Part shown: one piece after another, positions 14,350 through 26,297 of the stretch | Position numbering within the stretch: position 1 is the stretch's first letter | Layout: each line of letters begins with the position of its first letter | Assembly (NCBI RefSeq): GCF_963678635.1 | Contig: NC_087070.1 | Span: forward strand, 42,268,988 to 42,332,987 | Direction: 5' to 3' | Length of the DNA stretch: 64,000 nt | DNA from: Symsagittifera roscoffensis | Taxonomy: Eukaryota > Xenacoelomorpha > Acoela > Convolutidae | Made by a program: the position numbers and the translations under genes | The notes under the pieces: model-generated | Database searches by the model: none | What the model was told of the DNA's origin: nothing | Seen by the model: only the letters and a program-made list of their open reading frames with translations

Positions 14350-17300
14350 ATGGCACGAGTTTTAATATTTGTCAACAAGATGTTGATTGGAAAAATTGAC
14401 GTAGGTTTTGACACTTTCTTCAAGCTCTCTTGGAATTGAAAGAACACTCTTGGAAACTGGCAAAAAAATGCTTCCTTTTTGTAATTATTTCGAGATGTAA
14501 CCTTTGTAGAATGAAATATCTTCATTACACACCATTTGGCAACGATTGGAAAGATGTGATGAAATTAACATGATGAAACTTTCATCGCAACCAAAAATGA
14601 CAGTTTGCTCAGCAACTGTTTATGTGACACAGAGTCAAATGTTTTGGACGTCAAAATAGCAAAATAAAATTTTTCATTGGCATCAATACAACTTTTTTTT
14701 TTCGACATAATCCAAAAACTGAATGAACATGTTGCGCTTTCTAACATAGCCATGCTGTTTATCAAAAAGTTTGTGACAATCTTAAGAATAAACTGAATTA
14801 AAAGGCGTTTTTTTAGATAAAGCGATAGACGCGGTAAAGTAATAAATCCACGATGATTTGCATGTCAGATTCAACAGGTAATAATTTGACGGAAAATAAT
14901 ATAAACCATAGGCGTGACTGCTTCAGCATTTTATTTCAGAATAAATGGTGGTGTGACATCAGCTGTCACTGCTGTGATATCTGGTACTTTTTCAAGTAAA
15001 CTGTGCACGTCACTTTTACCAAAGATAATTTGGACGTGTCAATGGTAGCAATATCAGAGCAACCATTGTAAACGAAGGACTCATTTTGTTCACAACAAAG
15101 AAAGTTATCAAAAAATAGGCTATGGTCTTATCAGTACAGGCACATGATGCTCCCAAGTTAAAGACAGATGGAATTGGCGTACAACCACAAAGTGTGTGAA
15201 GTAGCTTGAAACAATCGTTTGTATTGATTGAATGAAATGAAGACAGCTATGTAATTTTGTCTAGCTCTATCGACTTATTCACTTCTCGATGGAACGAGTT
15301 TTAATATTGGTCAACAAGATGTTGATTGGAAAAAATGACATAGGTTTTGACACTTTCCTCAAGCTCTCTGAGAATCGAAAATTGAAAGGACACTCTTGGA
15401 AACTGGAAATAAAACCAAAATGCTTCCTTTTTGTAATTATTTCGAGTTGTAAACTTTGTAGGATGAAATAACTTTAAACACACCATTTGGCAACGATTGG
15501 AAAGAAGTGATGAAATTAACATGATGAAACTTTCATCGCAATCAAAAATGACTGTTTGCTCAGCAACTGTTTATGTGACACAGAGTCAAATGTGTTAGAC
15601 GTCAAAATAGGCAGAACAAAATTTTTCATTGGCATCAATACAACTGTGATTTTTTCGACATAATCCAAAAACTGAAAAAACATGTTGCGCTTTCTAACAT
15701 AGCAATGCTGTTTATCAAAACATTTGTGACGATCTTAAGAATGAACTGAATTAAAAAGCGTTTTTTTAGATAAAGCGATGAACGCGGTAAAGTAATAAAT
15801 CCACGATGATTTGCATGTCAGATTAAACAGGTAATAATTTGACTGAAAATAATATAAACCGTAGGCGTGACTGCATCAGCATTTTATTTGAGAAAAAATG
15901 ATGGTGTGACATCAGCTGTCACTGCTGTGGTATCTGGTACTTTTTCAAGTAAGCTGTGCACGTCACTTTTACCAAAGATAATTCGGACGTGTCAATGGTA
16001 GCAATATCAGAGCAACCATTGTACGCGAAAGATTCATTTTGTTCACAACAGAGAAAGTTATCAAAAAATAGGCTTTGGTGTTATCAGTAGAGGCACATGA
16101 TGCTCCCAAGTTAAGGACAGATGGAATTGGCGTACAACCACAAAGTTTGTGAAGTAGCTTGAAACATTCGTTTGTATTGATTGAATGAAAAGAAGACAGC
16201 TATGTAATTTTGTCTAGCTCAATCGAGTTATTCACTTCTCGATGGCACGAGTTTTAATATTTGTCAACAAGATGTTGATTGGAAAAATTGACGTAGGTTT
16301 TGACACTTTCTTCAAGCTCTCTTGGAATTGAAAGAACACTCTTGGAAACTGGCAAAAAATGCTTCCTTTTTGTAATTATTTCGAGATGTAACCTTTGTAG
16401 AATGAAATATCTTCATTACACACCATTTGGCAACGATTGGAAAGATGTGATGAAATTAACATGATGAAACTTTCATCGCAACCAAAAATGACAGTTTGCT
16501 CAGCAACTGTTTATGTGACACAGAGTCAAATGTTTTGGACGTCAAAATAGGCAGAACAAAATTTTTCATTGGCATCAATACAACTGTGATTTTTTCGACA
16601 TAATCCAAAAACTGAATAAACATGTTGCGCTTTCTAACATAGCCATGCTGTTTGTCAAAAAGTTTGTGACGATCTTAAGAATAAACTGAATTAAAAAGCG
16701 TTTTTTTAGATAAAGCGGTAGACGCGGTAAAGTATTAAATCCACGATGATTTGCATGTCAGATTCAACGGATAATAATTTGACTGAAAATATAATAAACC
16801 ATAGGCGTGACTGCATCAGCATTTTATATGAGAATAAAAATTGGTGTGACATTAGCTGTCACTGCTGTGGTATCTGGTACTTTTTCAAGTAAACTGTGCA
16901 CATCACTTTTACCAAAGATAATTCGGACGTGTCAATGGTAGCAATATCAGAGCAACCATTGTACGCGAAAGATTCATTTTGTTCACAACAGAGAAAGTTA
17001 TCAAAAAATAGGCTTTGGTGTTATCAGTAGAGGCACATGATGCTCCCAAGTTAAGGACAGATGGAATTGGCGTACAACCACAAAGTTTGTGAAGTAGCTT
17101 GAAACATTCGTTTGTATTGATTGAATGAAAAGAAGACAGCTATGTAATTTTGTCTAGCTCAATCGAGTTATTCACTTCTCGATGGCACGAGTTTTAATAT
17201 TTGTCAACAAGATGTTGATTGGAAAAATTGACGTAGGTTTTGACACTTTCTTCAAGCTCTCTTGGAATTGAAAGAACACTCTTGGAAACTGGCAAAAAAA

Positions 17301-19075
17301 TGCTTCCTTTTTGTAATTATTTCGAGATGTAACCTTTGTAGAATGAAATATCTTCATTACACACCATTTGGCAACGATTGGAAAGATGTGATGAAATTAA
17401 CATGATGAAATTTTCATCGCAACCAAAAATGACAGTTTGCTCAGCAACTGTTTATGTGACACAGAGTCAAATGTTTTGGACGTCAAAATAGCAAAATAAA
17501 ATTTTTCATTGGCATCAATACAACTGTGATTTTTTCGACATAATCCAAAAACTGAATGAACATGTTGCGCTTTCTAACATAGCCATGCTGTTTATCAAAA
17601 AGTTTGTGACAATCTTAAGAATAAACTGAATTAAAAGGCGTTTTTTTTAGATAAAGCGATAGACGCGGTAAAGTAATAAATCCACGATGATTTGCATGTC
17701 AGATTCAACAGGTAATAATTTGACGGAAAATAATATAAACCATAGGCGTGACTGCTTCAGCATTTTATTTCAGAATAAATGGTGGTGTGACATCAGCTGT
17801 CACTGCTGTGGTATCTGGTACTTTTTCAAGTAAACTGTGCACGTCACTTTTACCAAAGATAATTTGGACGTGTCAATGGTAGCAATATCAGAGCAACCAT
17901 TGTAAACGAAGGACTCATTTTGTTCACAACAGAGAAAGTTATCAAAAAATAGGCTATGGTCTTATCAGTACAGGCACATGATGCTCCCAAGTTAAAGACA
18001 GATGGAATTGGCGTACAACCACAAAGTGTGTGAAGTAGCTTGAAACAATCGTTTGTATTGATTGAATGAAATGAAGACAGCTATGTAATTTTATCTAGCT
18101 CTATCGACTTATTCACTTCTCGATGGAACGAGTTTTAATATTGGTCAACAAGATGTTGATTGGAAAAAATGACATAGGTTTTGACACTTTCCTCAAGCTC
18201 TCTGAGAATCGAAAATTGAAAGGACACTCTTGGAAACTGGAAATAAAACCAAAATGCTTCCTTTTTGTAATTATTTCGAGTTGTAAACTTTGTAGGATGA
18301 AATAACTTTAAACACACCATTTGGCAACGATTGGAAAGAAGTGATGAAATTAACATGATGAAACTTTCATCGCAATCAAAAATGACAGTTTGCTCAGCAA
18401 CTGTTTATGTGACACAGAGTCAAATGTGTTAGACGTCAAAATAGGCAGAACAAAATTTTTCATTGGCATCAATACAACTGTGATTTTTTCGACATAATCC
18501 AAAAACTGAAAAAACATGTTGCGCTTTCTAACATAGCAATGCTGTTTATCAAAACATTTGTGACGATCTTAACAATGAACTGAATTAAAAAGCGTTTTTT
18601 TAGATGAAGCGATGAACGCGGTAAAGTAATAAATCCACGATGATTTGCATGTCAGATTCAACAGGTAATAATTTGACTGAAAATAATATAAACCGTAGGC
18701 GTGACTGCATCAGCATTTTATTTGAGAAAAAATGGTGGTGTGACATCAGCTGTCACTGCTGTGGTATCTGGTACTTTTTCAAGTAAGCTGTGCACGTCAT
18801 TTTTACCAAAGATAATTCGGACGTGTCAATGGTAGCAATATCAGAGCAACCATTGTACGCGAAAGATTCATTTTGTTCACAACAGAGAAAGTTATCAAAA
18901 AATAGGCTTTGGTGTTATCAGTAGAGGCACATGATGCTCCCAAGTTAAGGACAGATGGAATTGGCGTACAACCACAAAGTTTTTGAAGTAGCTTGAAACA
19001 ATCGTTTGTGTTGATTGAATGAAAAGAAGACAGCTATGTAATTTTGTCTTGCTCAATCGAGTTATTCATTTCTCG
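14350..19075. repeat. Higher-order repeat, 3-unit period
   Basis: Units starting at 14350 and 15289 match those at 17182 and 18123, at an offset of about 2,833 bp. The 14350 and 17182 units share GATGGCACGAG and the shortened CTCTTGGAATTGAAAG segment. The 15289 and 18123 units share AAAAAATGACATAGG and GGAAATAAAACC. The intervening unit at 16242 is a hybrid-looking relative of 14350. This is a second, more recent and shorter higher-order period at the right edge of the array. Confidence 0.7.
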
Positions 19076-19202
19076 ATGGAACAAGTTTTAATATTGGTCA
19101 ACAAGATGTTGATTGGAAAAATTGACTTAGGTTTTGACACTTTCTTCAAGCTCTCTGAGAATCGAAAATTGGAAGGACACTCTTGGAAACTGGAAAAAAA
19201 AC

Positions 19203-19587
19203 GAGAAAACATTTAAGTCGAACGTCCCAATTTTTGCTCGAGAAGAGTTGTTTACGACTGACACTCGCTCCCCGAAGATATAGCACCAGCGCCATCGGTT
19301 GAGACTACACGGAATCATTATGCCTGATGAGATCCGGTACCATGGTACGAAACCGAAAAACACAAAGCAAGAGCATTGTCAAAGTTTTTTAATTTAGTAT
19401 TTACTATAGAAGCACCAGGAAACTTTGAAGTTGTGGATAAAAAAGAACAACAAAATTCTGATGATCCTTTTTTCACAAAACAGTTGATCTTAAATGAATT
19501 TTCTATGCTAGACACCACAAAAACAAGGGCCAGGTAATTAGGGGCGGATACTCTACGAGACTCGAAACGAAATTGCGGAAGCACTAT
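19203..19587. other. Unique spacer between satellite and 3.4-kb duplication; no gene seen
   Basis: The satellite unit breaks off after GGAAAAAAAACGAG, and unrelated sequence follows up to the start of the 3.4-kb duplicated block. It is somewhat less AT-rich and holds the palindrome GGTACCATGGTACG near 19,336. I see no convincing coding segment. Confidence 0.5.
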
Positions 19588-19977
19588 GCAACCTCATGCA
19601 AAACACAGTAATTATCGTCCGGAAGGTACATAACGACGGAAAGTAATACTATATGCTATAACCACTGGCTAGCGTCAAGATAGAGCTTTACGTGCTTCTA
19701 ACCGTCTCTGCCAAAGCCAGTTCAAAATGGCCATCATAACATCGGGTCGGCAATGATGTTAAGGCTTAAAGGCTATCAGTCGTGTCGCGAAAATTAACTT
19801 AATGGTATGCAAAATAGTGAAGTTATGGCTGGGTCTAAGTATCCCCAGACAATGAGGTTACTCCTAAAAACGAGGTAGATACTTTATCACTATTATATTA
19901 CTATATTAAGAATTGTTTTTGTACAGTAGAGAAAATCACCCTTTTCATCGGAGATGGATCGAACCCTTGCTTAACTT

Positions 19978-20217
19978 CTAGCTTCTCATAGCCTGAAGTT
20001 GAAAATCGATCTTATAATCTAGATTCAGGACATCTCCGGAAGCAAAAAGTTGTTTTAAATAACAGTTCAGGAATGTGACTCCAGGCCCTTCCGTTTTTTT
20101 CAATATCTGTGAAAAAACTTCTTCTTCCCAACCAGGAAGAGTTGTTGTCTTTATCTTCAGTCTTCCTGATTCGTTCAATTCTTCCGGTAACAAATGTAAC
20201 AGCACAATCGTTACCAC
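19978..20217 (-). other. Conserved open frame of unknown nature in duplication copy A
   Basis: A 79-residue open frame on the minus strand, containing GRLKIKTTTLPGWEEEVFSQ and VTFLNCYLKQLFASGDVL. The homologous frame in copy B (23,393-23,578) is kept over most of its length, with a small deletion near its C-terminus. I do not recognise the sequence. It lies upstream of, and opposite in direction to, the LINE reverse transcriptase. It could be a remnant of another transposon, an exon, or chance. Confidence that it is a real protein is low. Confidence 0.25.
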
Positions 20218-20569
20218 TCGGAAGGCTTCTTCTTAATGATCATCTCTGTTGACGTTGTTGCGTTTCGTTTTGATCTTGCTCGTCGTTGCTAATCTCTCTT
20301 CTACTAGCGAAAATCGCAGTTCCGATTTTCGCTCTGTTTTTCAGTTTTCGCAAAAAGATGTCACGTGTCATGCACGCTCGAATCGAAATTTTAAAAATGA
20401 TTTTTTTTTTGGTTCAAAGTAATCCTTGTGGAATCATCCAATTAGAAGATTGACAACCTTAATCCCTCTCTTGCAAATATATGGAGAAAGTAACAAGAAG
20501 ACACCTATTTTATTACATTAGAGAACACAAAATGATATCAGAGAGGCAATACGAATTCCTACAGGTCGC

Positions 20570-21560
20570 TGAACGACCCTGCAGTTACTGAGAGCAATCG
20601 ACGGCTGGATGGCAGAACCGGACAATAGAAATGAAGTAAACATTCTGTATATTTATTTCCGAAATGCCTTTGATAGTGTTCCAAATAACAGATTGCTCAA
20701 CACCTTGTCAAGACTCGGGATCAGAGGAAAAACTCCAATGTGATTTATCGACTTCCTGAATCGAGGGAAGCAGCGCGTCAAAGCAAGCGAAAGTTATTCG
20801 GAATGGGCGCCCTTCATAAGCTGTATGCCTCAAGGATCGGTCCTAAGATCAATACTATTAATATTATACATCAACTCAATAAGGGATGAAAATTTTCCCC
20901 AATTTTTTTTCTATGCAGACGATGCGAAAATATGCAGATCGATTACATCAGAAGAGGAAACAAACGAACTTAAGCATGACCTATATATAAAATCAAAATG
21001 GCCAGAAGGTCGCCCGATGAAGTTCAACATGTCCAAATGTCACACTATTATCTTAACAGGAAGGAAAAAAGCTACCAGAACGTAACTAAACTATAGATGG
21101 TAAATCATACCTAAGCAACGTACAAACACCTGAGAAAGACCTATTAGATGTTGTGGTAATGAAATTATCGTTTCGAGAACACATGGCCAAAAAACGAAAC
21201 TGGCGAACAGTATGGAAGCGAAAATAAGGAAAAGCACCGAGACTTGTCCCAGGTAAACGCAAATTTAGCTATTCAAATAGACTAAAGATTTTGAACCTCC
21301 CAATTCTCCAAAACAGAAGAAAGCGAGGGAGAACGATTGAAGTTTACAAAAATCTTGTGTGATGTAACAGCAACTGAAGGACTTTTCTCATTAATGAAAG
21401 AACTACTTCTAGAAACATTTTTTTTTACCATAGCAGGTTTTAATGAGCGGGGTTCATTACCAGAAGCAATCATATCTAGCAACAAACAGTGTTTACACAT
21501 TTAAAGCAAAACTGGTTAAGTTATGGGCATCTAAAATAAACAAAACACTCTCTATTGATT
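20570..21560 (+). mobile_element. Decayed LINE reverse transcriptase, copy A
   Basis: The translation runs AIDGWMAEPDNRNEVN, then YFRNAFDSVPNNRLLNTLSR (motif A), then RGKQRVKASESYSEWAPF, then CMPQGSVL (motif B), then FFYADDAKICRSI (motif C with both catalytic aspartates), then PEGRPMKFNMSKC. This is the standard order in jockey/CR1-like non-LTR elements. Further on, NRLKILNLPILQNRRKRG at about 21,280 matches the C-terminal tail of such proteins. One in-frame TGA at 20,741-20,743 replaces an expected Trp, and the frame ends in stops after 21,085. The motif A position normally held by Asp is Arg-Asn, so it is inactive. The 5' half of the element was not found. Confidence 0.85.
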
Positions 21561-22340
21561 GACAACATGGACGTCCAAGAGAGAACTGATCACTAGAGGA
21601 AGAAATAAAGCCTACATATCAGAACGAACCTGTGAGAGTGTCTTCCGTAACTGCAACGCAAATTTGAAGGAAATATCAATACAACTTGACTGATGCGTGG
21701 CGATCAGGTGAATAGTTGTGTTCTATGTAACAGTCGTCGCTTATGTCACATATGAGGTTGAGAAGAATAGGCCCTTTAACCATTGGCTCAAGGGTCAGAG
21801 ACACTATCTCTTGTGTTTTTGTTCCTTGTCCTTTCGGAGCCAATTCGGTTCGCTTATGACATGGTACAGCGATAATCGTGTTACAGCTTAAAAGCCACTG
21901 TCAAAAAACGCACCCCCTCCCAATCTGGAAATGAAAACGTCCCCATGGATAGGTCTCCAAATACCTTAAACACGCAAACGCCGTTAAAAACAGGGTAGGA
22001 AACTCAAGTATACCATTAGTTTTTATTGTACAGTGGACCTTTGATCCATTTCAGATGGATCAACCTAGAACCCGCCTTATCTCAACATAATCGTGTAAAA
22101 TTTACTCATGAAATTGAGTTCAAATCTCGCATATTGACATGACTTTAGACTCAAGTAAACAACGTAACTAAGATAACTCTGAGAATTTTAAGTAACTAGT
22201 TTTGACTCAAGTTGTTTTTTTCTCTGATCCATTGGGCAGTTGGACTCGTCTACCTGTCCAATCAAGGTTCTCTTTTGACCCGCGATGTCACTCTCATAGG
22301 AATTTGCGACGTTCTCGCGAATTCTCGAGTTGGGTATTTC

Positions 22341-22367
22341 AGTAAAATTGGGAATAGCAATTTTACT
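22341..22367. repeat. Perfect 10-bp stem hairpin inside the duplicated block
   Basis: AGTAAAATTG and CAATTTTACT form a perfect 10-bp inverted repeat around a 7-base loop. The same hairpin recurs in the internal duplicate at about 22,527 and in copy B at about 25,731. It is flanked by GCGACGTTCTCGCGAATTC, which is also largely self-complementary. The role is unknown, and it could be the end structure of a small transposon. Confidence 0.5.
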
Positions 22368-22781
22368 CCAGCACAATTTGTATCAATTTTACCGCAATTA
22401 TGTTCCGGATCTTCTGATTAAACTAGCTTCTCTTTGCAGTTAAGCGATAAACTTGAGCCTGACCCGCGATGTCACTCTCATAAGAATTCGCGACGTTCTC
22501 GCGAATTCTCGAGTTGGGGGTTTCAGTAAAATTGGGAATAGCAATTTTACTCCAGCACAATTTTTATCAATTTTACCGCAATTATGTTCCGGATCTTCTG
22601 ATTAAACTAGCTTCTCTTTTCAGTTGCCGCGATAAACTTGAGCATGACATGATTGATTCGCACACTAGTTTTATGGAGACCTCAAAAATGCTGTGGTACC
22701 TTATAAAAATCGAGGTACAGTGTGTGGCTGATTCTAACAGTAAGCAATTCTTGTTTTTATTTCTCTACATTGCTGTCGAAA

Positions 22782-22858
22782 CGGGCTTAGTTAATCTAGC
22801 AGATACGAATCTGGTTGCCATCCCCTAGGCGTAAGTTCAATTCTTGTGCTGTCTCTTC
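22782..22858 (+). other. tRNA-like relic (possible SINE head) in copy A; repeated in copy B
   Basis: GAAACGG and CTGTCTC could pair as an acceptor stem, with one mismatch and one wobble. Between them lies AAGTTCAATTC, which fits the polymerase III B-box consensus GWTCRANNC, and TTAGTTAATCTAG, which loosely fits an A box. The D and anticodon arms fold poorly, so this is not a working tRNA gene. A tRNA-derived SINE head is one reading, and chance is another. The copy B equivalent is near 25,985-26,060. Confidence 0.25.
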
Positions 22859-22995
22859 TTTTTAGAAAATAGATGGGACCAATCATCTAATTTTGTTTTG
22901 TCGCGGAAAAAGTAAAAAAAAAAGTACCAAAAGTTATTGTTGTTAAGTTTCCTCTTCCATTCAATCTGCATCTTTTTTTTACTGAATTTTTGTTG

Positions 22996-25900
22996 CGACC
23001 TCATGCAAAACACAGTAATTATCGTCCGGAAGGTACATAACGACGGAAAGTAATACTATATGCTTTAACCACTGGCTAGCGTCAAGATAGAGCTTTACGT
23101 GCTTCTAACCGTCTCTGCCAAAGCCAGTTCAAAATGGCCATCATAACATCGGGTCGGCAATGATGTTAAGGCTTAAAGGCTATCAGTCGTGTCGCGAAAA
23201 TTAACTTAATGGTATGCAAAATAGTGAAATTATGGCTGGGTCTAAGTATCCCCAGACCACGAGGTTACTCCTAAAAACGAGGTAGATACTTTATCACTAT
23301 TATATTACTATATTAAGAATTGTTTTTGTACAGTAGAGAAAATCACCCTTTTCATCGGAGATGGATCGAACCCTTGCTTAACTTCTAGCTTCTCATAGCC
23401 TGAAGTTGAAAATCGATCTTATAATCAGGACATCTCCGGAAGCAAAAAGTTGTTTAAGATAACAGTTCAGGAATGTGACTCCAGGCCCTTCCGATTTTTT
23501 CAATATCTGTGAAAAAACTTCTTCTTCCCAACCAGGAAGAGTTGTTGTCTTTATCTTCAGCCTTCCTGATTCGTTCAATTATTCCGGTAACAAATGTAAC
23601 AGCACAATCGTTACCACTCGGAAGGCTTCTTCTTAATGATCATCTCTGTTGACGTTGTTGCGTTTCGTTTTGATCTTGCTCGTCGTGGTTAATCTCTCTT
23701 CTACTAGCGAAAATCGCAGTTCCGATTTTTGCTCTGTTTTTCAGTTTTCGCAAAAATATGTCACGTGTCATGCACGCCCGAATCGAAATTTTAAAAATGA
23801 TTTTTTTTTTGGTTCAAGGTAATCCTTGTGGAATCATCCAATTAGAAGATTGACAACCTTAATCCCTCTCTTGCAAAATTATGGAGAAAGTAACAAGAAG
23901 ACACCTATTTTATTACATTAGAGAACACAAAATGAAATCAGAGAGGCAATACGAATTCCTACAGGTCGCTGAACGACCCTGCAGTTACTGAGAGCACTCG
24001 ACGGCTGGATGGCAGAACCGGACAATAGAAATGAAGTAAACATTCTGTATATTTATTTCCGAAATGCCTTTGATAGTGTTCCAAACAACAGATTGCTCAA
24101 CACCTTGTCAAGACTCGGGATCAGAGGAAAACCTCCAATGTGATTTATCGACTTCCTGAATTGAGGGAAGCAGCGCGTCAAAGCAAGCGAAAGTTATTCG
24201 GAATGGGCGCCCTTCATAAGCTGTATGCCTCAAGGATCGGTCCTAAGATCAATACTATTAATATTATACATCAACTCAATAAGGGATGAAAATTTTTCCC
24301 AATTTTTTTTCTATGCAGACGATGCGAAAATATGCAGATCGATTACATCAGAAGAGGAAACAAACAAACTTAAGCATGACCTATATATAAAATCAAAATG
24401 GCCAGAAGGTCGCCCCATGAAATTAAAACATGTCCAAATGTCACACTTTTATCTTAACAGGAAGGAAAAAGCTACCAGAACGTAACTAAACTATAGATGG
24501 TAAATCATACCTAAGCAACGTACAAACACCTGAGAAAGACCTATTAGATGTTGTGGTTATGAAATTATCGTTCCGAGAACACATTGCCAAAAAACGAAAC
24601 TGGCGAACAGTATGGAAGCGAAAATAAGGAAAAGCACCGAGACTTGTCCCAGGTAAACGCAAATTTAGCTATTCAAATAGACTAAAGATTTTGAACCTCC
24701 CAATTCTCCAAAACAGAAGAAAGCGAGGGAGAACGATTGAAGTTTACAAAAATCTTGTGTGATGTAACAGCAACTGAAGGACTTTTCTCATTAATGAAAG
24801 AACTACTTCTAGAAACATTTTTTTTTACCATAGCAGGTTTTAATGAGCGGGGTTCATTACCAGAAGCAATCATATCTAGCAACAAACAGTGTTTACACAT
24901 TTAAAGCAAAACTGGTTAAGTTATGTGCATCTAAAATAAACAAAACACTGTCTATTGATTGACAACATGGACGTCCAAGAGAGAACTGATCACTAGAGGA
25001 AGAAATAAAGCCTACATATCAGAACGAACCTGTGAGAGTGTCTTCCGTAACTTTGAAGGAAATATCAATACAACTTGACTGATGCGTGGCGATCAGGTGA
25101 ATAGTTGTGTTCTATGTAACAGTCGTGGCTTATGTCACATATGAGGTTGAGAAGAATAGGCCCTTTAACCATTGGCTCAAGGGTCAGAGACACTATCTCT
25201 TGTGTTTTTGTTCCTTGTCCTTTCGGAGCCAATTCGGTTCGCTTATGACATGGTAGAGCGATAATCGTGTTACAGCTTAAAAGCCACTGTCAAAAAACGC
25301 ACCCCCTCCCAATCTGGAAATGAAAACGTCCCCATGGATAGGTCTCCAAATACCTTAAACACACGAACGCCGTTAATAACAGGGTAGGAAACTCAAGTAT
25401 ACCATTAGTTTTTATTGTACAGTGGACCTTTGATCCATTTCAGATGGATCAACCTAGAACCCGCCTTATCTCAACATAATCGTGTAAAATTTACTCATGA
25501 AATTGAGTTCAAATCTCGCATATTGACATGACTCTAGACTCAAGTAAACAACGTAACTAAGATAACTCTGAGAATTTTAAGTAACTAGTTTTGACTCAAG
25601 TTGTTTTTTTCTCTGATCCATTGGGCAGTTGGACTCGTCTACCTGTCCAATCAAGGTTCTCTTTTGACCCGCGATGTCACTCTCATAGGAATTTGCGACG
25701 TTCTCGCGAATTCTCGAGTTGGGGATTTCAGTAAAATTGGGAATAGCAATTTTACTCCAGCACAATTTTTATCAATTTTACCGCAATTATGTTCCGGATC
25801 TTCTGATTAAACTAGCTTCTCTTTTCAGTTGCCGCGATAAACTTGAGCATGACATGATTGATTCGCACACTAGTTTTATGGAGACCTCAAAAATGCTGTG

Positions 25901-26190
25901 GTACCTTATAAAAATCGAGGTACAGTGTGTGGCTGATTCTAACAGTAAGCAATTCTTATTTTTATTTCTCAACATTGCTGTCGAAACGGGCTTAGTTAAT
26001 CTAGCAGATACGAATCTGGTTGCCATCCCCTAGGCGTAAGTTCAATTCTTGTGCTGTCTCTTCTTTTTAGAAAATAGATGGGACCAATCATCTAATTTTA
26101 TTTTGTCGCGGAAAAAGTAAAAAAAGTACCTAAAGTTATTGTTGTTAAGTTTCCTCTTCCTTTCAATCTGCATCTTTTTTTACTGAATTT
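22996..26190. repeat. 3.4-kb tandem duplication, copy B
   Basis: Direct second copy of 19,588-22,995. It ends with ACTGAATTTTTGTT at about 26,190, where copy A runs straight into copy B. After 26,190 the sequence is new and leads into the restriction-endonuclease-type LINE. Copy B lacks the internal ~180-bp duplication seen in copy A and lacks a 14-bp stretch present in copy A near 21,650. Confidence 0.9.
23975..24960 (+). mobile_element. Decayed LINE reverse transcriptase, copy B
   Basis: Second copy of the same reverse transcriptase relic, with YFRNAFDSV, CMPQGSVL and FFYADDAKICRSI. It shares the in-frame TGA (24,141-24,143) with copy A, so the gene was dead before the block was duplicated. 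Extra differences after the YADD block (KLKHVQMSHFYLN against KFNMSKCHTIILT) show a later frameshift in this copy. Confidence 0.85.
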
Positions 26191-26297
26191 TTGTTCATTG
26201 ATAAATTTCACAAGTGTTCTGTAATTTTCTGTTTGTTCAATTCATTCGGCGTAATTTTAAGTCGCTTTCTCGCCCCAGTTTTCTGTGTTTCAGGTAG

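Larger units (their letters stand above)
1..19202. repeat. LINE-derived macrosatellite array, ~955-bp unit, about 20 copies
   Basis: Direct tandem repeat. Using the ATGGAACGAGT-like landmark, units begin at 933, 1900, 2864, 3830, 4784, 5729, 6677, 7625, 8594, 9560, 10527, 11480, 12444, 13397, 14350, 15289, 16242, 17182, 18123 and 19076. The last unit stops at about 19,202. Spacing is 939-969 bp. Variation comes from short indels, such as a T-run plus AGATAA insertion near 1411, and base changes. On the minus strand each unit reads as a stretch of LINE ORF2: the linker after the endonuclease, then the front of the reverse transcriptase up to motif A. Every unit is broken by stops or frameshifts, so none codes for an enzyme. 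The array runs off the left edge, so its full size is unknown. Short open frames on the plus strand of each unit are by-products of the repeat. Confidence 0.93.
19588..22995. repeat. 3.4-kb tandem duplication, copy A
   Basis: The block starts with CCTCATGCAAAACACAG, and the same sequence restarts at about 22,998. The offset is 3,408 bp at the left and shrinks to 3,389 bp further in, because of small indels. Copy A also has an internal duplication: a ~180-bp piece with CCCGCGATGTCACTCTCAT and GCGACGTTCTCGCGAATTC occurs at about 22,279-22,440 and again at 22,461-22,620. Copy B has only one. Copies are nearly identical by eye, so the duplication is fairly young. The block carries a decayed LINE reverse transcriptase and several small palindromes. 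Confidence 0.9.

Noticed and set aside
1-19202. CRISPR-like or bacterial repeat array
   Set aside because: Unit length of ~955 bp without spacers and LINE homology, in an intron-containing eukaryotic context.
19320-19355. Hammerhead-ribozyme-like core CTGATGAG ... CGAAAC
   Set aside because: The two conserved boxes are there, but the bases between them pair badly for stem II (two mismatches in five), and I find no partner strands for stems I and III with a cleavage triplet.
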